64,000 bases of DNA from Muscardinus avellanarius (GCA_963383645.1 OY726563.1:31291575-31355574); one strand, 5' to 3'. Counted from the first letter of the stretch, positions 14,135-25,924 are shown. Numbers and translations: made by a program. Notes: a model not told the origin generated them from the sequence alone.

Positions 14135-14327
14135 AGTACTGTAGATTGAACCTAGGGAATTCTAACTCCAAGAAACTATGTCCCTAGCCCTATTTTTTAC
14201 TTTTAATTTTGAAACTGGGTCTCACTAAGTTGTGGAAGTCCTCACTGAGGCTAGCTGCAAGCCTGTGATCCTCCTATTATAGCCTCCCAATTACTGGGAT
14301 TACAAGCACGTGCCACCATGCCTGGCT
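14132..14327 (-). repeat. SINE with (CT)n tail
   Basis: The 51-bp (CT)n run at 14,081-14,131 is its tail, followed by the complement of ID and B1 halves ending CCACCATGCCTGGC. Confidence 0.88.
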
Positions 14328-14809
14328 TTTTTTCTGTCTCTTTATGGTATCTATGTCCTGGGCTGAGATGACTAAGGTTTTAGCTGCTCCAGCCAAATTA
14401 GAGGCAGCAGGAAATTTTCCATAAGTTTTAATGCAGAACTCTTTCATATAATCCATTGCACAGAACTTAGTCATATAACTATACTAGCTGCAAGGCACGC
14501 TCAGAGGAAATAGTCTGTATTCTGGGAAAACTTATATCCACATTTCAAAATGGTCAATTTTTAGAAGAAAAAGGGGAGAACAAAATATTGGAAAATAACA
14601 AAGATTCTCTGTTCCATTAAATGAAATCTCATGCGATATAATTTATCTCTTTATGGTCACTTGATAGTGGTATTTTTCATTATTGTCCGATGTACTGATT
14701 CTATGTACATATCTGCCTCCTTCCTTTAAGCATGCATTCTGACAAAGTTAAATATAGCGTTCATCCTAGTAAAGTGTTTTGACCATAGAAAAGGCCTTGG
14801 GTACAAGTG

Positions 14810-14855
<46 letters not shown>

Positions 14856-14856
<1 letters not shown>

Positions 14857-15052
14857 TATTGGGGATGGATCTCAGGGACATTCTATCACTGAACTACCCC
14901 CAGCCCTATTTTTTATTCTTTATTTGGAAATGGTCTCACTAAGTTGTGGAGGGCCACACTAAGTAGCTGAGGCTGGCCACTAACCTGTGTGATCCTCCTG
15001 TCTCAACCTCCCAAGTTCTGGGATTACAAGCATGCACTACCACACCCGGCTG
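14856..15052 (-). repeat. SINE with (GT)n tail
   Basis: (GT)n at 14,813-14,855 then GTATTGGGGATGGATCTCAG to CTACCACACCCGGCT. Confidence 0.9.
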
Positions 15053-15672
15053 CAGATATTCTTTTTGAGAAGAGATTCCAGGAAGCTACAGTGAAAGAGT
15101 GGAGGTAAGATAGAAGAGGGAGAGAAGCTCATAAAACAGATACCTTAGTGGATAGGTTTTCACTGAAGGTAATTAGGGCTCAATTCCACCAATAAAGCAA
15201 CAAGAAACTTTGTGGAATGCTTCTTAGTATTGTCCCTTCTGGGGACAAGGAAGCTAGGGGATTTATCCACCAATTTCCAAAACTCATTGGTTAGAAGTTT
15301 CCCTTCAAGGCATTAAATCTTCAGTAATTGCAGGGTGCTCTGAACAGAAGGGGAGCCAGGTCATGTAGTGCCAAAGAAAGTCTATAATGGGAAGAGCTGA
15401 GGCACATAGATGCTTGAGGTAGGAAGCTGGAAGTATGCTTGAAACTGTAGAGCCTGGCTGCTAGTTAGCTCAGAGATGGCCCAAAAAGATACAAATAAGG
15501 GCATTCAGTAGTGTATGCCACAGGGGATATTTTCTTTACAGGATGGGGGGAAGCACCAAAATAAGAAAGGAAAGAGAGAGCATTTTACTATTGCCCCACT
15601 TGAAAAAATAATAAGCGATTCTACAAAGTAAATTCAGATTTTAGCATATAAGAACTTGGGAGAGAAAGATAA

Positions 15673-16056
<384 letters not shown>

Positions 16057-16729
16057 TGACGTGAGGGTGCAATTCCTTGAGGTGTGGTGCTTAGTGGATG
16101 TTTATATAGTTTCAGAAATAACTGAGTCCTGAAATTACCACATATGCTCCATTCCTTTAGCTAAAGGTCTGTTCATTGTTAAAATATAAATACTATTGCT
16201 GCAACTTTACATCCTTAAGCTAGAAGTTCAGGAGGTATAAAGTTTATAGAAATCCTTCATAGCAATATATTTATTCATATTTTAGTCATATGCTTTCAGT
16301 ATTTCTTGTGCCTTATTTTAGGTCTTGCTCAGGAAAGGCTCACCAAGACAGTGTAGGCTCTTTATAGGGCAGAAAAGAGGTTGATCTCATTGTCTTCTCA
16401 TTTCTGTGTAGCACTTGCAGCCATTATTCACAGTGGTTGAACTGAAGGAAAATAATTTTTCTCTCTAAAAACAATATCTAATGTTTTGCATACAGGACAT
16501 GGAAACATACTGGTATCAGATGGCCTAGCTATAACTGGGCAAATGAGGAGGACAAATCACAGTATTTGAGCACATGGACACTAGTAAAATACATACAGTC
16601 CTGCAAACTTTCTTTATTCCGTTGCTTAGGCCAAATGTAGGTGGTCTGCATGCATTGTGTCAAAATTTTTATTGATAAGGACCCAACTTCTGTGATACTT
16701 TACATGTATGTAGATTGTTTCCATCAGCA

Positions 16730-17275
16730 TTCTCACTGTTGTAATCCAAAATAACTTACTACCACAACTCACAGTTCTGGAGATTTCAGGGGTTCTGTCT
16801 TTTTATGCCAGGGCATTGCAGCAAGAAGCAGAGGGAGAGAGCAAATCTTTTACACTCACTTCGTGCAGACCAGAAGCAAGAAAGAAAGCAAGGAGAGGGG
16901 GCCAGACATGGTGGTGCACACTTGTAATCCCAGTACTTGGGAGACTGAGAGAGGAGGATCGCAGATTTGCAGCCAGCCTCAGCTACTTAGTGAGGCCCTC
17001 CACAACTTACTGAGACCCTGTTTCAAAACAAAGAATAAAAAATAGGGTTTGGGTGTAGCTTGGAGGTAGAATGTCCCCGGGTTCAATATTCAGTACTGCA
17101 AAACAAAAACAAAAACAAAAACAAAAACAAAAAGAAAGAAAAAAAGTAAAAAAATAAAGAGAGAGAGAAGTTTGAGTGACCATATATAATCCCAAGACCA
17201 AAATCCCACCTCCAACATGGCTGCCTCATTTCTATGAGGGATAGGAGTTTGTCTGAATCCAAACCATTACATAGA
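16730..17275 (-). mobile_element. Probable MaLR LTR fragment split by a SINE
   Basis: ACTACCACAACTCACAGTTC before the SINE (16,899-17,131), and CCCACCTCCAACATGGCTGC with CCAAACCATTACATAG after it, resemble an antisense MaLR LTR. Weak; family not resolved. Confidence 0.35.
16899..17131 (+). repeat. SINE with (CAAAA)n tail
   Basis: GGCCAGACATGGTGGTGCAC head; GGTTTGGGTGTAGCTTGGAG ID half; (CAAAA)n at 17,099-17,131. Intronic, just before the last SYTL5 exon. Confidence 0.88.
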
Positions 17276-17640
17276 TTATGGATATCTAAGGATATCTATG
17301 TCACTAAAACTAAAAGTTTCAGGGTAAGAAAAGTGGGTGTGTTAGCAAGCAAAGCTGAAGTCAGCCTATTCTGTCATTCTGCCATATTAACTGAGTTCAG
17401 ATGAACCAATTCTGTAGAACTACCAAAATGGGAATGATATGAACCATAAGTGCCATTCTGATTTGGCTCACATTGTCTAGATATAAGAAAGTAGTTCAAG
17501 CTGCAAAGGACTGATTCTATTCTAATATCATTCACTATACACAGGAAGTGAAAACATGCCAATTCGGGTCCCAATAAGGGCCCCTTAGATATCAACAGAT
17601 TACTTCTAGAATGTCCAAACATCTCATCTGTGAAATGTAA

Positions 17641-17805
<165 letters not shown>

Positions 17806-19128
17806 AGGTACCAGTTCTTCTAGAATTGGGCCTCTGGATGCTGTCTGGTTGCCATTTTCTAACAGTAGCAAGCTGGGACCTTGGATTCTGCTTCCCTGCA
17901 ATATATTCATTTTTCATCTGAGTATATTGGGACATGATGGAATAGATGTCAGTGTTATGAACACTTAGGGTCTTGCTGAGTGCTTAAAAGCCCATGTGCT
18001 TCTCTATGTCCATAGACCAGGGCCTCTCTGATTGGACAATAGAAACTGTACCTACTGTCCTGTCAATAAGCAAAGTGTACAGTGATTTATAGGCCTTATA
18101 ACAGAAATCACACAAGCTTGTTTGAAACTATAGTTGAGATTGAAGGCCCTGAACATTCTTTTTTAAATTATGAGTTACTTTAGATTTCCTCAAGCAGTTT
18201 GAGAAGAAAGGTGACCACAAAGAGGCATATTACATTAAGAGTACAAAAGAGGGATGCCAGCTACCTTTGCCCACCTTGGGAATCCCTGTGTTCTAAAGAA
18301 GACATAAGGGGTATTGTCGCTGGGTGAGGGGGGTGGTTATTTTAAGGTAGCAAACTTGGTTATTGACAAGGTAATGTTTCAAGATGGAATGACTGGTTTT
18401 TCTACAGTGACCATATAATTTATTGTCTAAATCAGATTACTCTTGAGAGTGAAGGGAGATCAGTAATTACAACAGAATGGTAGATGTAAATTAGGATCGA
18501 CCTGGGGAAATTAGAATGCAGTGTCACCTTACTGATGACCTAGCTATTAGAGAACTCTGTTGTAAACATTCATTTTGCAAACTATTCTAAGCCATTAACT
18601 AAATGGAAATAAGAAATAATTGTCAATCAATACATCTTTTCACATTTTATTCATTGATAAGGCTAGTTTAGTGAAAAAGGAGGCACTCTATCTGCTGTTT
18701 CACTTCTCTCTTCTGCCCTAATATGGGGGAGTCAGAGGCTCTATTTGCTCTCTCCATTTCATTTTCTCCTCCCTAAGTTCTTGTTACCTCCTAATTCTAT
18801 AATACTGAAGTTATTAGTTTAGCATAGCTTAGTAAGTATGCTACTTTTAAAAACCTTATATTCATATCCTTATCCTACCTTTCTTAAAATCAGAAAATAT
18901 AAATATATTATCATCACTCCTTCACACACTGAAAAAAATATCTTCATACTTGATGTGAGTCATTCTGTTTTCAGTGACAATTTTAGGGGCAGTGAGAGAG
19001 CAATGATGGTGAAGTTTAGAGATGTCTCTGAAGTAGATACAACAAACTATAATTACTCACTAATAATAAATGTGGCAAAATAACAAAACCCAAAATTTAT
19101 AACTTGAATTCAAGAAGAGCATGAACTT
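17806..19128 (+). other. SYTL5: Probable SYTL5 3'UTR and downstream unique sequence
   Basis: This unique sequence follows the SYTL5 stop codon with no recognisable transposon. A canonical AATAAA at 19,065-19,070, about 1.26 kb after the stop, is the first good poly(A) signal and could mark the mRNA end. An ATTAAA near 20,090 is an alternative. The UTR extent cannot be fixed without transcript data. Confidence 0.4.
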
Positions 19129-19318
19129 AGCTGGGCATGGTGGTGCACACTTGTAATCCCAGTACTTCAGAGGAATGAGACAGGAGGATTGCATGTTCGA
19201 GGTCATCACTATAACTTAGTGAGACTCTGCTTCAAAATAAAAGGTAAAACAAGGGCTGGAGGTTTAGCTCAGAAGTAGAATGCCCTTGGGTTCAATCCTC
19301 AGAACCACAAATAAAAAT
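19129..19318 (+). repeat. SINE (B1-ID composite)
   Basis: AGCTGGGCATGGTGGTGCAC head, GGGCTGGAGGTTTAGCTCAG ID half. Confidence 0.9.
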
Positions 19319-20259
19319 ATCATACTTACGTATTCAGTGCTTTGCTGCACTTAGAGCAATTTTCCCTATCATGGTTTCATAAAATCCAACATCTAACTCA
19401 ACATCCCTATAAGAGTGAAACCCAATTACACTGAAGTCTATCAGATACCTATTTATGTTCTCTTGAAAACAAAAGGCATTTTATTTTACTAAGTAGAGGT
19501 ATAAAATAATATTTCAAAATATATCTAATTCTTGTAAATGACACAGAAATCAAATAGTTCAAAATTGAAGAAACTACATTTTTTCCTCCCTTTCCATATA
19601 AGAATATACTGACAGTTTTATTCTTTTTTATGACTATAGGATATTACATTATTGGAAAATATTAAATTTATTTAACCAAGCCTATCAAATTCCATATTAA
19701 ATATGGTTAATCAAGCCACCTATATTTAATGGCTTTTCTAAGCAATCTTTTTTCAAAAATAAATACTTTGAAATTTAAATGAGGTATATATTTTACCTAG
19801 ACATTCTACTACTGGGTATTTACCTTATAGAAATATATGTGTATAAGAGAGATGAATGCATACAAAGGTCTTTATTGCAAGAGCATGAAGCAACTCAAAG
19901 TCATAGATCATAAATGTCTACTCCAGAGCTTATTTTCCAAGCCCAATCCAATGAAATGATCTGCTGTAATTTTAAGATAAATTTACCTAGCAACTACCAC
20001 TGTTCACCAATCAGATCTTTCCAGATCCCAAAATACATTACCTGCACCTATGAACTTGTTCCTGTAACAGCCTGTATAATGTTCTTTATCCATTAAAACA
20101 GTAATCTTTTCCTTTATTCTCTGGGCACTCCAGAGACTACCCCAGTTTGTATATATTCTGATTGTATGTTCCTTTACTTCCAAATAAAATGCTTTTGCTT
20201 GAAAATTTATTTCTATGGTTTTATTTGAATTTAACAATCCACATCCAACTCCCTACATG

Positions 20260-21300
20260 ACATCTCCACCAGGGTAGTTTGCGTTTTCAACATACTCAAA
20301 TCTGAACTCTTCTTCCAACCCTCATCCTCACACCCACATTTTCATGATCCAGTGTGTCTTCTCTCGGTACTTGGTATCATTATCTACCCAGGTAAAGTAA
20401 CCAAGCATCTAGTGATTTTCTTTGATTTCTCTCTTTCCCTTGCCCTGATAGAAAAATCATATTGAGAAAATCATATTGACTCTACCTTCCAGATATCCTA
20501 TAAAACCTGTGAACATCTCATCTCTGTGGCATCAAACAAGTCCAAGCTGCACTCAACTCTTCCCATGATTATTTCAACAGTCTCCTAGCTGTGATCTGTG
20601 TATTCATTCTTGTCTTCTTTCCATCCATTCTCCATACTGTGGTAGAATGATTTATCATAAAATGATATTTAACATGTCATTTGACATGCAGGAAAGCTGA
20701 ATGTTATGATGAAGATATTTATACTAACACCACCTATATTCAGCGTCTACCACTTGCACTTGATCATATTTGCACATCATTGGAAATCTGTCCATCCTCA
20801 GAAGGATTTTGGCTTTCTATTATTCTGAGAATAAAATAAAAAATCTTGTTCATGGTCCTTCATACGAAGCCCACTGCCTTCTTTCCAGTTTGTTCCAGGC
20901 TGTGTTTACCCTTCTTTCTCTTCAGCCACACCACATTATTATATTTCTCAATTGAAGGCTCTATCTCACCTTGTAGTTTTTGCTATGAACCCCCTTGGCT
21001 CTTCTCCTTAGCAGCCTGATTCCTATTAATCATCCTGGTCTTAAATATTATGTTTTCAGGAAAACCTCCCTTGATCCTTTGCTGAACTAGCTCATAACAT
21101 TCTGCCTCCATTTCCCTTTCACTGTACACACCACATTTAGAATACATTATTCAAGTAGTGAGTCCTTTAATATCTATATCTGTTCTTTCCCTACCATGTA
21201 AGATTTATAAGGACAGAAACAATATTTTTTCACAACTTTGTTGCCAATGCTTAGTTCAGAGTAGGTAGTCAAACATATTTATTAAATAAGTGGAAATAAA
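20260..21300 (+). mobile_element. L2 (LINE-2) fossil
   Basis: The order of motifs matches the L2 3' region in sense: CTCCTAGCTGTGATCTGTG, GCCCACTGCCTTCTTTCCAG, CAGCCACACCACATTATTAT, GGAAAACCTCCCTTGATCC, AGATTTATAAGGACAGAAAC, then a CAGAGTAGGTAGTC and TATTTATTAAATAAGTGG end. Ancient; no open frame. Confidence 0.6.
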
Positions 21301-21344
21301 ATATGACATTGTAGAATTTTAGAACAATAGGTATCTTAAAGACC

Positions 21345-21525
21345 ACTTTTTTCCCAGTGCTGGGAATCAAACCAGAACCTCACACATGCTAAGCAAGCAC
21401 TGCACCCTGAATCATATCCCTAACCCAAGATCACCATTTCTTTTTTTTCTGCAGTACTAGGGATTGAACACAGGATAATTTTATCCACGAGCTATATACC
21501 CCAGCCCTATTTTTTATTTTTTATT
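21345..21525 (-). repeat. Two ID-type SINE halves in tandem
   Basis: 21,345-21,425 (CAGTGCTGGGAATCAAACCA) and 21,439-21,525 (CAGTACTAGGGATTGAACAC) are two complements of tRNA-Ala-derived ID sequence. Confidence 0.65.
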
Positions 21526-21867
21526 TTTGAGTTTCAATAAAATTTAGCAGTTTTAATAGACCCTGTGGTTAAGTCTTTAGTATCAGTTTTGCTCCAGATT
21601 AATGTAGGAACAATTAACAGTCATCCCAAGTATTCTGACCGGCCAGTAAATGAAGACCTGACTGGCCTAGCCATTTCAGGAAAGACAACATAGATGTATA
21701 ATGCCATCCTACTCTCTTCTGAACCACTAGTTGTAGGGTAAAGTTAGCGTTGTAGATAAGAACAAGAATTGGAGTCCCTTTACCACATTATTGGTCTCTG
21801 GATGTACTCACCTCAAGGGCAGTCCTTCTATAGGGATATAGTTCTACCTGTTGGAGCTTATCCATTT

Positions 21868-21958
21868 ATTTTTTTTTTTTTTTGGTACTAAGGATGTATC
21901 TCCGGGGCATTCTACCTCTGAGCTATACTCCCAGCCCTATTTTTTATTCTTTATTTTG
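21868..21958 (-). repeat. SINE (B1-ID composite), 3' half, split by nested insertions
   Basis: Poly-T followed by the complement of an ID half (GGTACTAAGGATGTATCTCC ... CCCAGCCCTATTTTTTATTC). The matching B1 half resumes at 25,805 after two nested elements. Confidence 0.8.
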
Positions 21959-22977
21959 TTTTTTTTTAAATTGATGCATTGTAATCATATATCACATTGG
22001 AATACAAGACTTGAGAGGATATACAAGCACACATCATCCAACTAGCCCTCATCCAGCCCCCATCCCATTCCCTCCCCCTCCCTCGATTCCATGCTTGTTT
22101 GGTGATTAACTTTGATATATTTGTTTATGCACCTCCTGAGTTTTAAAGAGGCTCCATCCTCCCCTATTCCATACCCTCTGATTGGTCACCTTAGTTGCTT
22201 TATTATAGGTCCCTTTCTATAGCTCGACCTCTACCTATTGCCCCTTTCCTCCTAGGTTTTGCTTATTGGGGGAAGCATTTGATTTTTATTTTCTGTGATA
22301 TTTCTCTGTGCATGCCGTGTTGCAAGTACCGATCCCACTCTTGACGGCCCCAGTAGTGGCCTGGCTACCCGGTGGACTGATCCAGACCTCACTGGCTCAG
22401 GCAGCGGCCTTGCCTCATGGGAGGTCCCGATTCTGGCCTCACTGGCCCCCCACAACAGCCTAACCCCTCGGCTGGCCCCAATCCCAGCCTCAGTGGCCCC
22501 AGCACCTGCCTTGCCTCAAGGCAGGCTCTGTCCCAGCCTCGGAGGCCCCAGCACCAGCCTTGCCTCATGGTGAGCTCCAATCCCGGCCTTGCTGGCACCG
22601 GAACCGACCTAACCCCTCGGCAGGCTCCAATCCCGGCCTCGGAGGCCCCAGAATGGCCTTGCCTCATGGAAGGCACTGATGCCAGCTGTTGGCCCTGGCA
22701 CTTGCCTAACCCCTCAGCAGGCTCTGATCACAGCCTCGAAGGTCCCAGCACTGGCCTTGCCTCACGGTGAGCTCCCATCCAGGCCATGCTGGCCCTGCCA
22801 CCGGCCTAATCCCTTGGCAGGCTCCGATCCCAGCCTCGGAGGCCCCAGCACCAGCCTTGCCTCACGGCAGGCTCCGATGCTGGCCGCTGGCCCCGGCATC
22901 AGCCTAACCCCTTGGCAGGCTCCAATCCCAGCCTCGGAGGCCCCAGTAGCAGCCTTGCCTCATGGCAGGCTCCGATG
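21959..22977 (-). mobile_element. VNTR-containing composite retrotransposon with L1-like 3' end
   Basis: On the - strand: about 650 bp of GC-rich tandem repeat, then about 370 bp of single-copy sequence, ending in an L1-type 3' tail (GAGGGAGGGGGAGGG, then ATTACAATGCATC) and poly(A) (poly-T at 21,959-21,967). CCCAGCCCTATTTTT occurs at both borders (21,930-21,944 and 22,978-22,992), consistent with a target-site duplication in the host SINE. No open frame other than Pro/Ala-rich readings of the repeat. The layout resembles primate SVA (VNTR plus 3' domain plus tail); family unknown to me. Confidence 0.6.
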
Positions 22978-22980
22978 CCC
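22335..22980 (-). repeat. GC-rich 98-bp tandem repeat (about 6.6 copies)
   Basis: The array alternates a 50-bp subunit (GGCAGGCTCCGATCCCAGCC...) and a 48-bp subunit (GGCAGGCTCCGATGCTGGCC...). Starts of GGCAGGCTCC at 22,816, 22,866, 22,914 and 22,964 give spacings of 50, 48 and 50. Earlier units are more diverged. Base composition is strikingly GC-rich against the AT-rich surroundings. Pro/Ala/Ser-rich open frames here come from the repeat and are not genes. Confidence 0.85.
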
Positions 22981-23164
22981 AGCCCTATTTTTCTTTTTCT
23001 TTTTTTCTTTTTTTTTCTTTTTTTAAATTTTATTTTATTGGTGCACTGTATTCATACATCATAATGGAATACAAACTTTTGTAGACATACATGCACATAT
23101 CACCCAGTCTGACCCCACCCGATCCCCACCCCATTCTCTCCCCATCCCTCCTTCCCATGCTTGG

Positions 23165-24060
23165 CTTAGTGGTTGACATCTAGTATTATAGCAATTTATC
23201 CAAAATTAAAAATGATAATCTCACATAACAGTTTCATTTGTCTGATACCAAGCTTTTGATGACTTAAAGATAACATTTCAATATTTCTTTTTGCTTTCTT
23301 TCTTACAAGAGGATATTTTTTTCTATTTTTTTTAGGTGAAACTATCATATATTTATATATTTATTTTTCAGAAAGAAATCTATCCTAATATGGAATATGG
23401 ATTCTAGATACCCAAAACGATCTTGGAAAAGAACAAGGCTAGAAGATATATATTTTCTGATTTCAAACCATATAAAGCTACAATAATTGAAATAGTGTAG
23501 TAATATTCTAAAGGCAGATTATAAACCATTGGAGTTAAATACAAGCCTAGAGATAAATTCTTCCCTATATTGTCAAGTTATTTTTGACAAGGTTTCCACG
23601 AACATTTGGTGGTGGAAATAATAATCTTTTAACTAAATATTGTTGAAAAATAATAATTACATGGAAAAGAATAAAATTGGACCCTTACCTAATCCCATAT
23701 ACAAGTAGTAACTCAAAATAGATAACAGACCTAAATATAAATCTTAAGACTATAAACTTTTAGAAGAAAATCTGGGTCATAAAACCTCACAACATTGAAA
23801 TTGGCAGTGATTTCTTGGATATGATTTCAATGGCACAAGCAACAGAAGAATATACAAACTCCCTAAAAAATAAAAAAAATATTGTATATCCAAAGACAAT
23901 GTAAACAGAGTTAAAAGTTACTAATAGAATAGGATAAAATATTTCCAAATGCTATATCTGAAGGTATATTAATATTCCAAGTAGAAATCCTAAAAATTAA
24001 CTACAATAAAGGCAAACAATACCATTTAGAGAAAGGTAAAAGACTAACATAAATAATGAA
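23165..24060 (+). mobile_element. Inverted L1 ORF2 segment inside the HAL1-like element
   Basis: On the + strand, opposite to ORF1 of the host element, this AT-rich segment follows the order of L1 ORF2: a TACAATAATTGAAATAGTG block, a TTGACAAGGTTTCC block, an ATTGGACCCTTACCTAATCC block, and a GGCAGTGATTTCTTGGATAT block with the CAATGGCACAAGCAAC motif. It is diverged and has no open frame. Its presence in antisense between ORF1 and the 3'UTR is shared with the copy at 9,123-10,843. Confidence 0.75.
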
Positions 24061-24079
24061 TCTCCACAGATAACCAATC

Positions 24080-25041
24080 TTAGTTGTCTGTTGGATGGAA
24101 AATCTTGTTTCTCTGGTTCTGGTGAGTGTTACCTATTTCTACTTTGTAGTTAATCTCTTTGAGTATTTTCTCTAGTGCTGGTTTTGAAGACATAAATTCC
24201 TTCAGTTTCTTTTTGTCATGGAAGCTTCTTATTTCTCCATCTAATTTGATAGAAAGTTTTGCTGGGTAGGAAATTTTTGGCTGGAAGTTGTTTTCTTTCA
24301 GAGTTTGGAATATGTTACTCCAAGCCCTTCTGGCTCTCATGACTTAGTTTGGGAAGTCTGGAGTAATTTTAATTGGTTTGCCTCTGAATGTCACTTGGCC
24401 CTTTGTTTTTGTTGCCTTTAAGATTCTCTGCTTGGCTTCCACATTGGTCATTTTGACAATTATGTGGCGTGGGGATCCTCTTCTCCGATCCTGTTTAAAG
24501 GAATTCTATAAGTTTCCTGGACCTGTGTATCAACTTCTTGCTCTATGTTTGGAAAATTTTCTGCTATTACTTCCTTGAAGAGATTGTTGATCCCTTTGGT
24601 ATCACTTTCTTTTCCCTCCTCTATTCCAATTATTCTTAGGTTAGCTCTCTTAAGATCGGCCCATATTTCTTCAATATCAGATTCCTGCTGTAGGATATTT
24701 TTTTCTAGGTTAGAAACTATGCGTTCATTTTTGGAATGATCATCTTCTAAGAGCGAGATTCTGTTCTCCATGTGGTCTAATCGGTTGTTTGTGCTTTGAA
24801 TTGAGGCCTTTACTTCATTAATTGCATCCTTTATCTCTTTTTGGCTCTCTCTGAGTTCTTTTCGAAGCACCTCTATTATTTCTACAGTTATTTTCCTCAT
24901 TTGATCTTCTAGAAATCTCTGATTTTCTGTTTTATCGGGTTCTGATGTTGTGGGGTTGTGGGCATTCATTGCTCCAGTGTTATTCCTCTTTCCCATGATT
25001 TCAGAAGTTTGTGCCTTCTCTGGGTTCTTCCCTTGGGTCAC
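24080..25041 (-). pseudogene. Broken ORF1 of the HAL1-like element
   Basis: This is an L1 ORF1p-type reading frame of about 320 codons. The N-terminal part (25,041 to about 24,500) carries Gln/Glu/Lys-rich coiled-coil sequence with NRLDHMENRISLLED. It is followed by the RNA-recognition-like part with NLRIIGIEEGKES and NIEQEVDTQVQET. A frameshift near 24,500 replaces the usual RRRGSPHHI with EEDPHAT, and a TAA follows near 24,345. The last segment (MRARRAWSNIFQTLKENNF to NQRNKIFHPTDN) is open. The protein would normally coat L1 RNA; this copy is not translatable. Confidence 0.8.
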
Positions 25042-25804
25042 TATGACTTCACTTAAGGAGCTCTGGATCTCGAGTCTGTAGTATCTCAGACCCCACTACT
25101 TCTTTACTGGGTTGTATCACAGAGTCTCCGACCCAGGGAGTCGATAGAGGCTGCTTTAGACTATGGGGGGTGCCAGGTTGCACGTTCTCCTAGGGTGTGA
25201 TATCTCTGCCACCGCCACTCCCCCACTGGGTCAAGTCCCAGGGAGTACAGTACTGGGATTTCTCCTCTGTGACCCGCAATTTGACTCACTGTTCTTGAGT
25301 TCGCAGATGTAGCTGTACTGGACTCGGTGAATTCACTGCTGCTGCAGCCGGTGACAATATGGCGCCGCTGTCACGCCCTCGGCCGTGAGGCTGGCGTATT
25401 TTTTCTTCTCTGGTTTTGAGTTCCACTTTGAGTCCCTGCAGCGTGTGCTGAGCTCAGCCACTGGGAGCTTTAAATACTCTCTGCGCCGAAAGATCCCGCC
25501 TGGCTGTTCCTCAGCGGCTCACCTCGGCTTGCTGTAGCCATCCGGTGAATTCACTGCTGCCACCGGCAGTATGGCGCTGCTGCTGCGTCCTCGGGCGTGA
25601 GGCCGGTGTATCTCCTCTGTGGCTCTGAGCTCTGTTCTCAGTCCGCTTTCTCTCTGGAGCCTGATGGGTTTTTTTGTTTCTCTGGTGATGGTGTTTTCTG
25701 GCTATGAAAGGCGCTGATTTTGTGGTAATGGAGATTGGTTGTTAGCGGGGCTCTTAAGCCCCACTTTTCTCGGTTGCCATCTTCCCGGAAGTCATCCTAT
25801 TTTT

Positions 25805-25920
25805 AAATCTTTATCTTGATACAGGGTCTCACTAAATTTCAAAGGGCTTCACTAAGTAGCTGAGGCTGGCCTTGAACCCACAGTCCTCTCTCAGGCTCCC
25901 AACTAGGATTATAAGCATGT
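25805..25920 (-). repeat. SINE (B1-ID composite), B1 half, continuation
   Basis: ACAGGGTCTCACTAAATTTC, TAGCTGAGGCTGGCCTTGAA and GGATTATAAGCATG are the B1 half on the - strand. This completes the SINE interrupted at 21,958; the 5' head (CCACGCCCGGC) is missing. Confidence 0.75.
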
Positions 25921-25924
25921 TAAA

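Larger units (their letters stand above)
22993..25795 (-). mobile_element. Full-length HAL1-like non-autonomous L1 derivative with inverted ORF2 piece
   Basis: Read on the - strand this 2.8-kb element has in order: a 5' end with a YY1-like AAGATGGC (complement of 25,776-25,783); a GC-rich 5'UTR; an ORF1 starting at 25,041 (MTQGKNPEKAQTSEIMGK); an AT-rich 1-kb spacer; an L1-type 3'UTR (GGAAGGAGGGATGGGG); and a poly(A) tail (poly-T at 22,993-23,024). ORF1 carries the coiled-coil segment and the NLRIIGIEEG and ITPDFP motifs of L1 ORF1p. It is broken by a frameshift near 24,500 and a TAA near 24,345. No sense ORF2 exists; instead 23,400-23,880 reads as L1 ORF2 on the opposite (+) strand. A 9-bp CCTATTTTT flanks both ends (22,984-22,992; 25,796-25,804). 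Confidence 0.75.

Noticed and set aside
22335..22980. CRISPR-like regular repeats
   Set aside because: Units are contiguous without unique spacers, and the genome is mammalian.
22252..23026. Overlapping Pro/Ala/Ser-rich open frames of about 90-117 codons on both strands
   Set aside because: They are readings of the GC-rich 98-bp VNTR; all frames stay open because the repeat lacks stops. No start context or homology.
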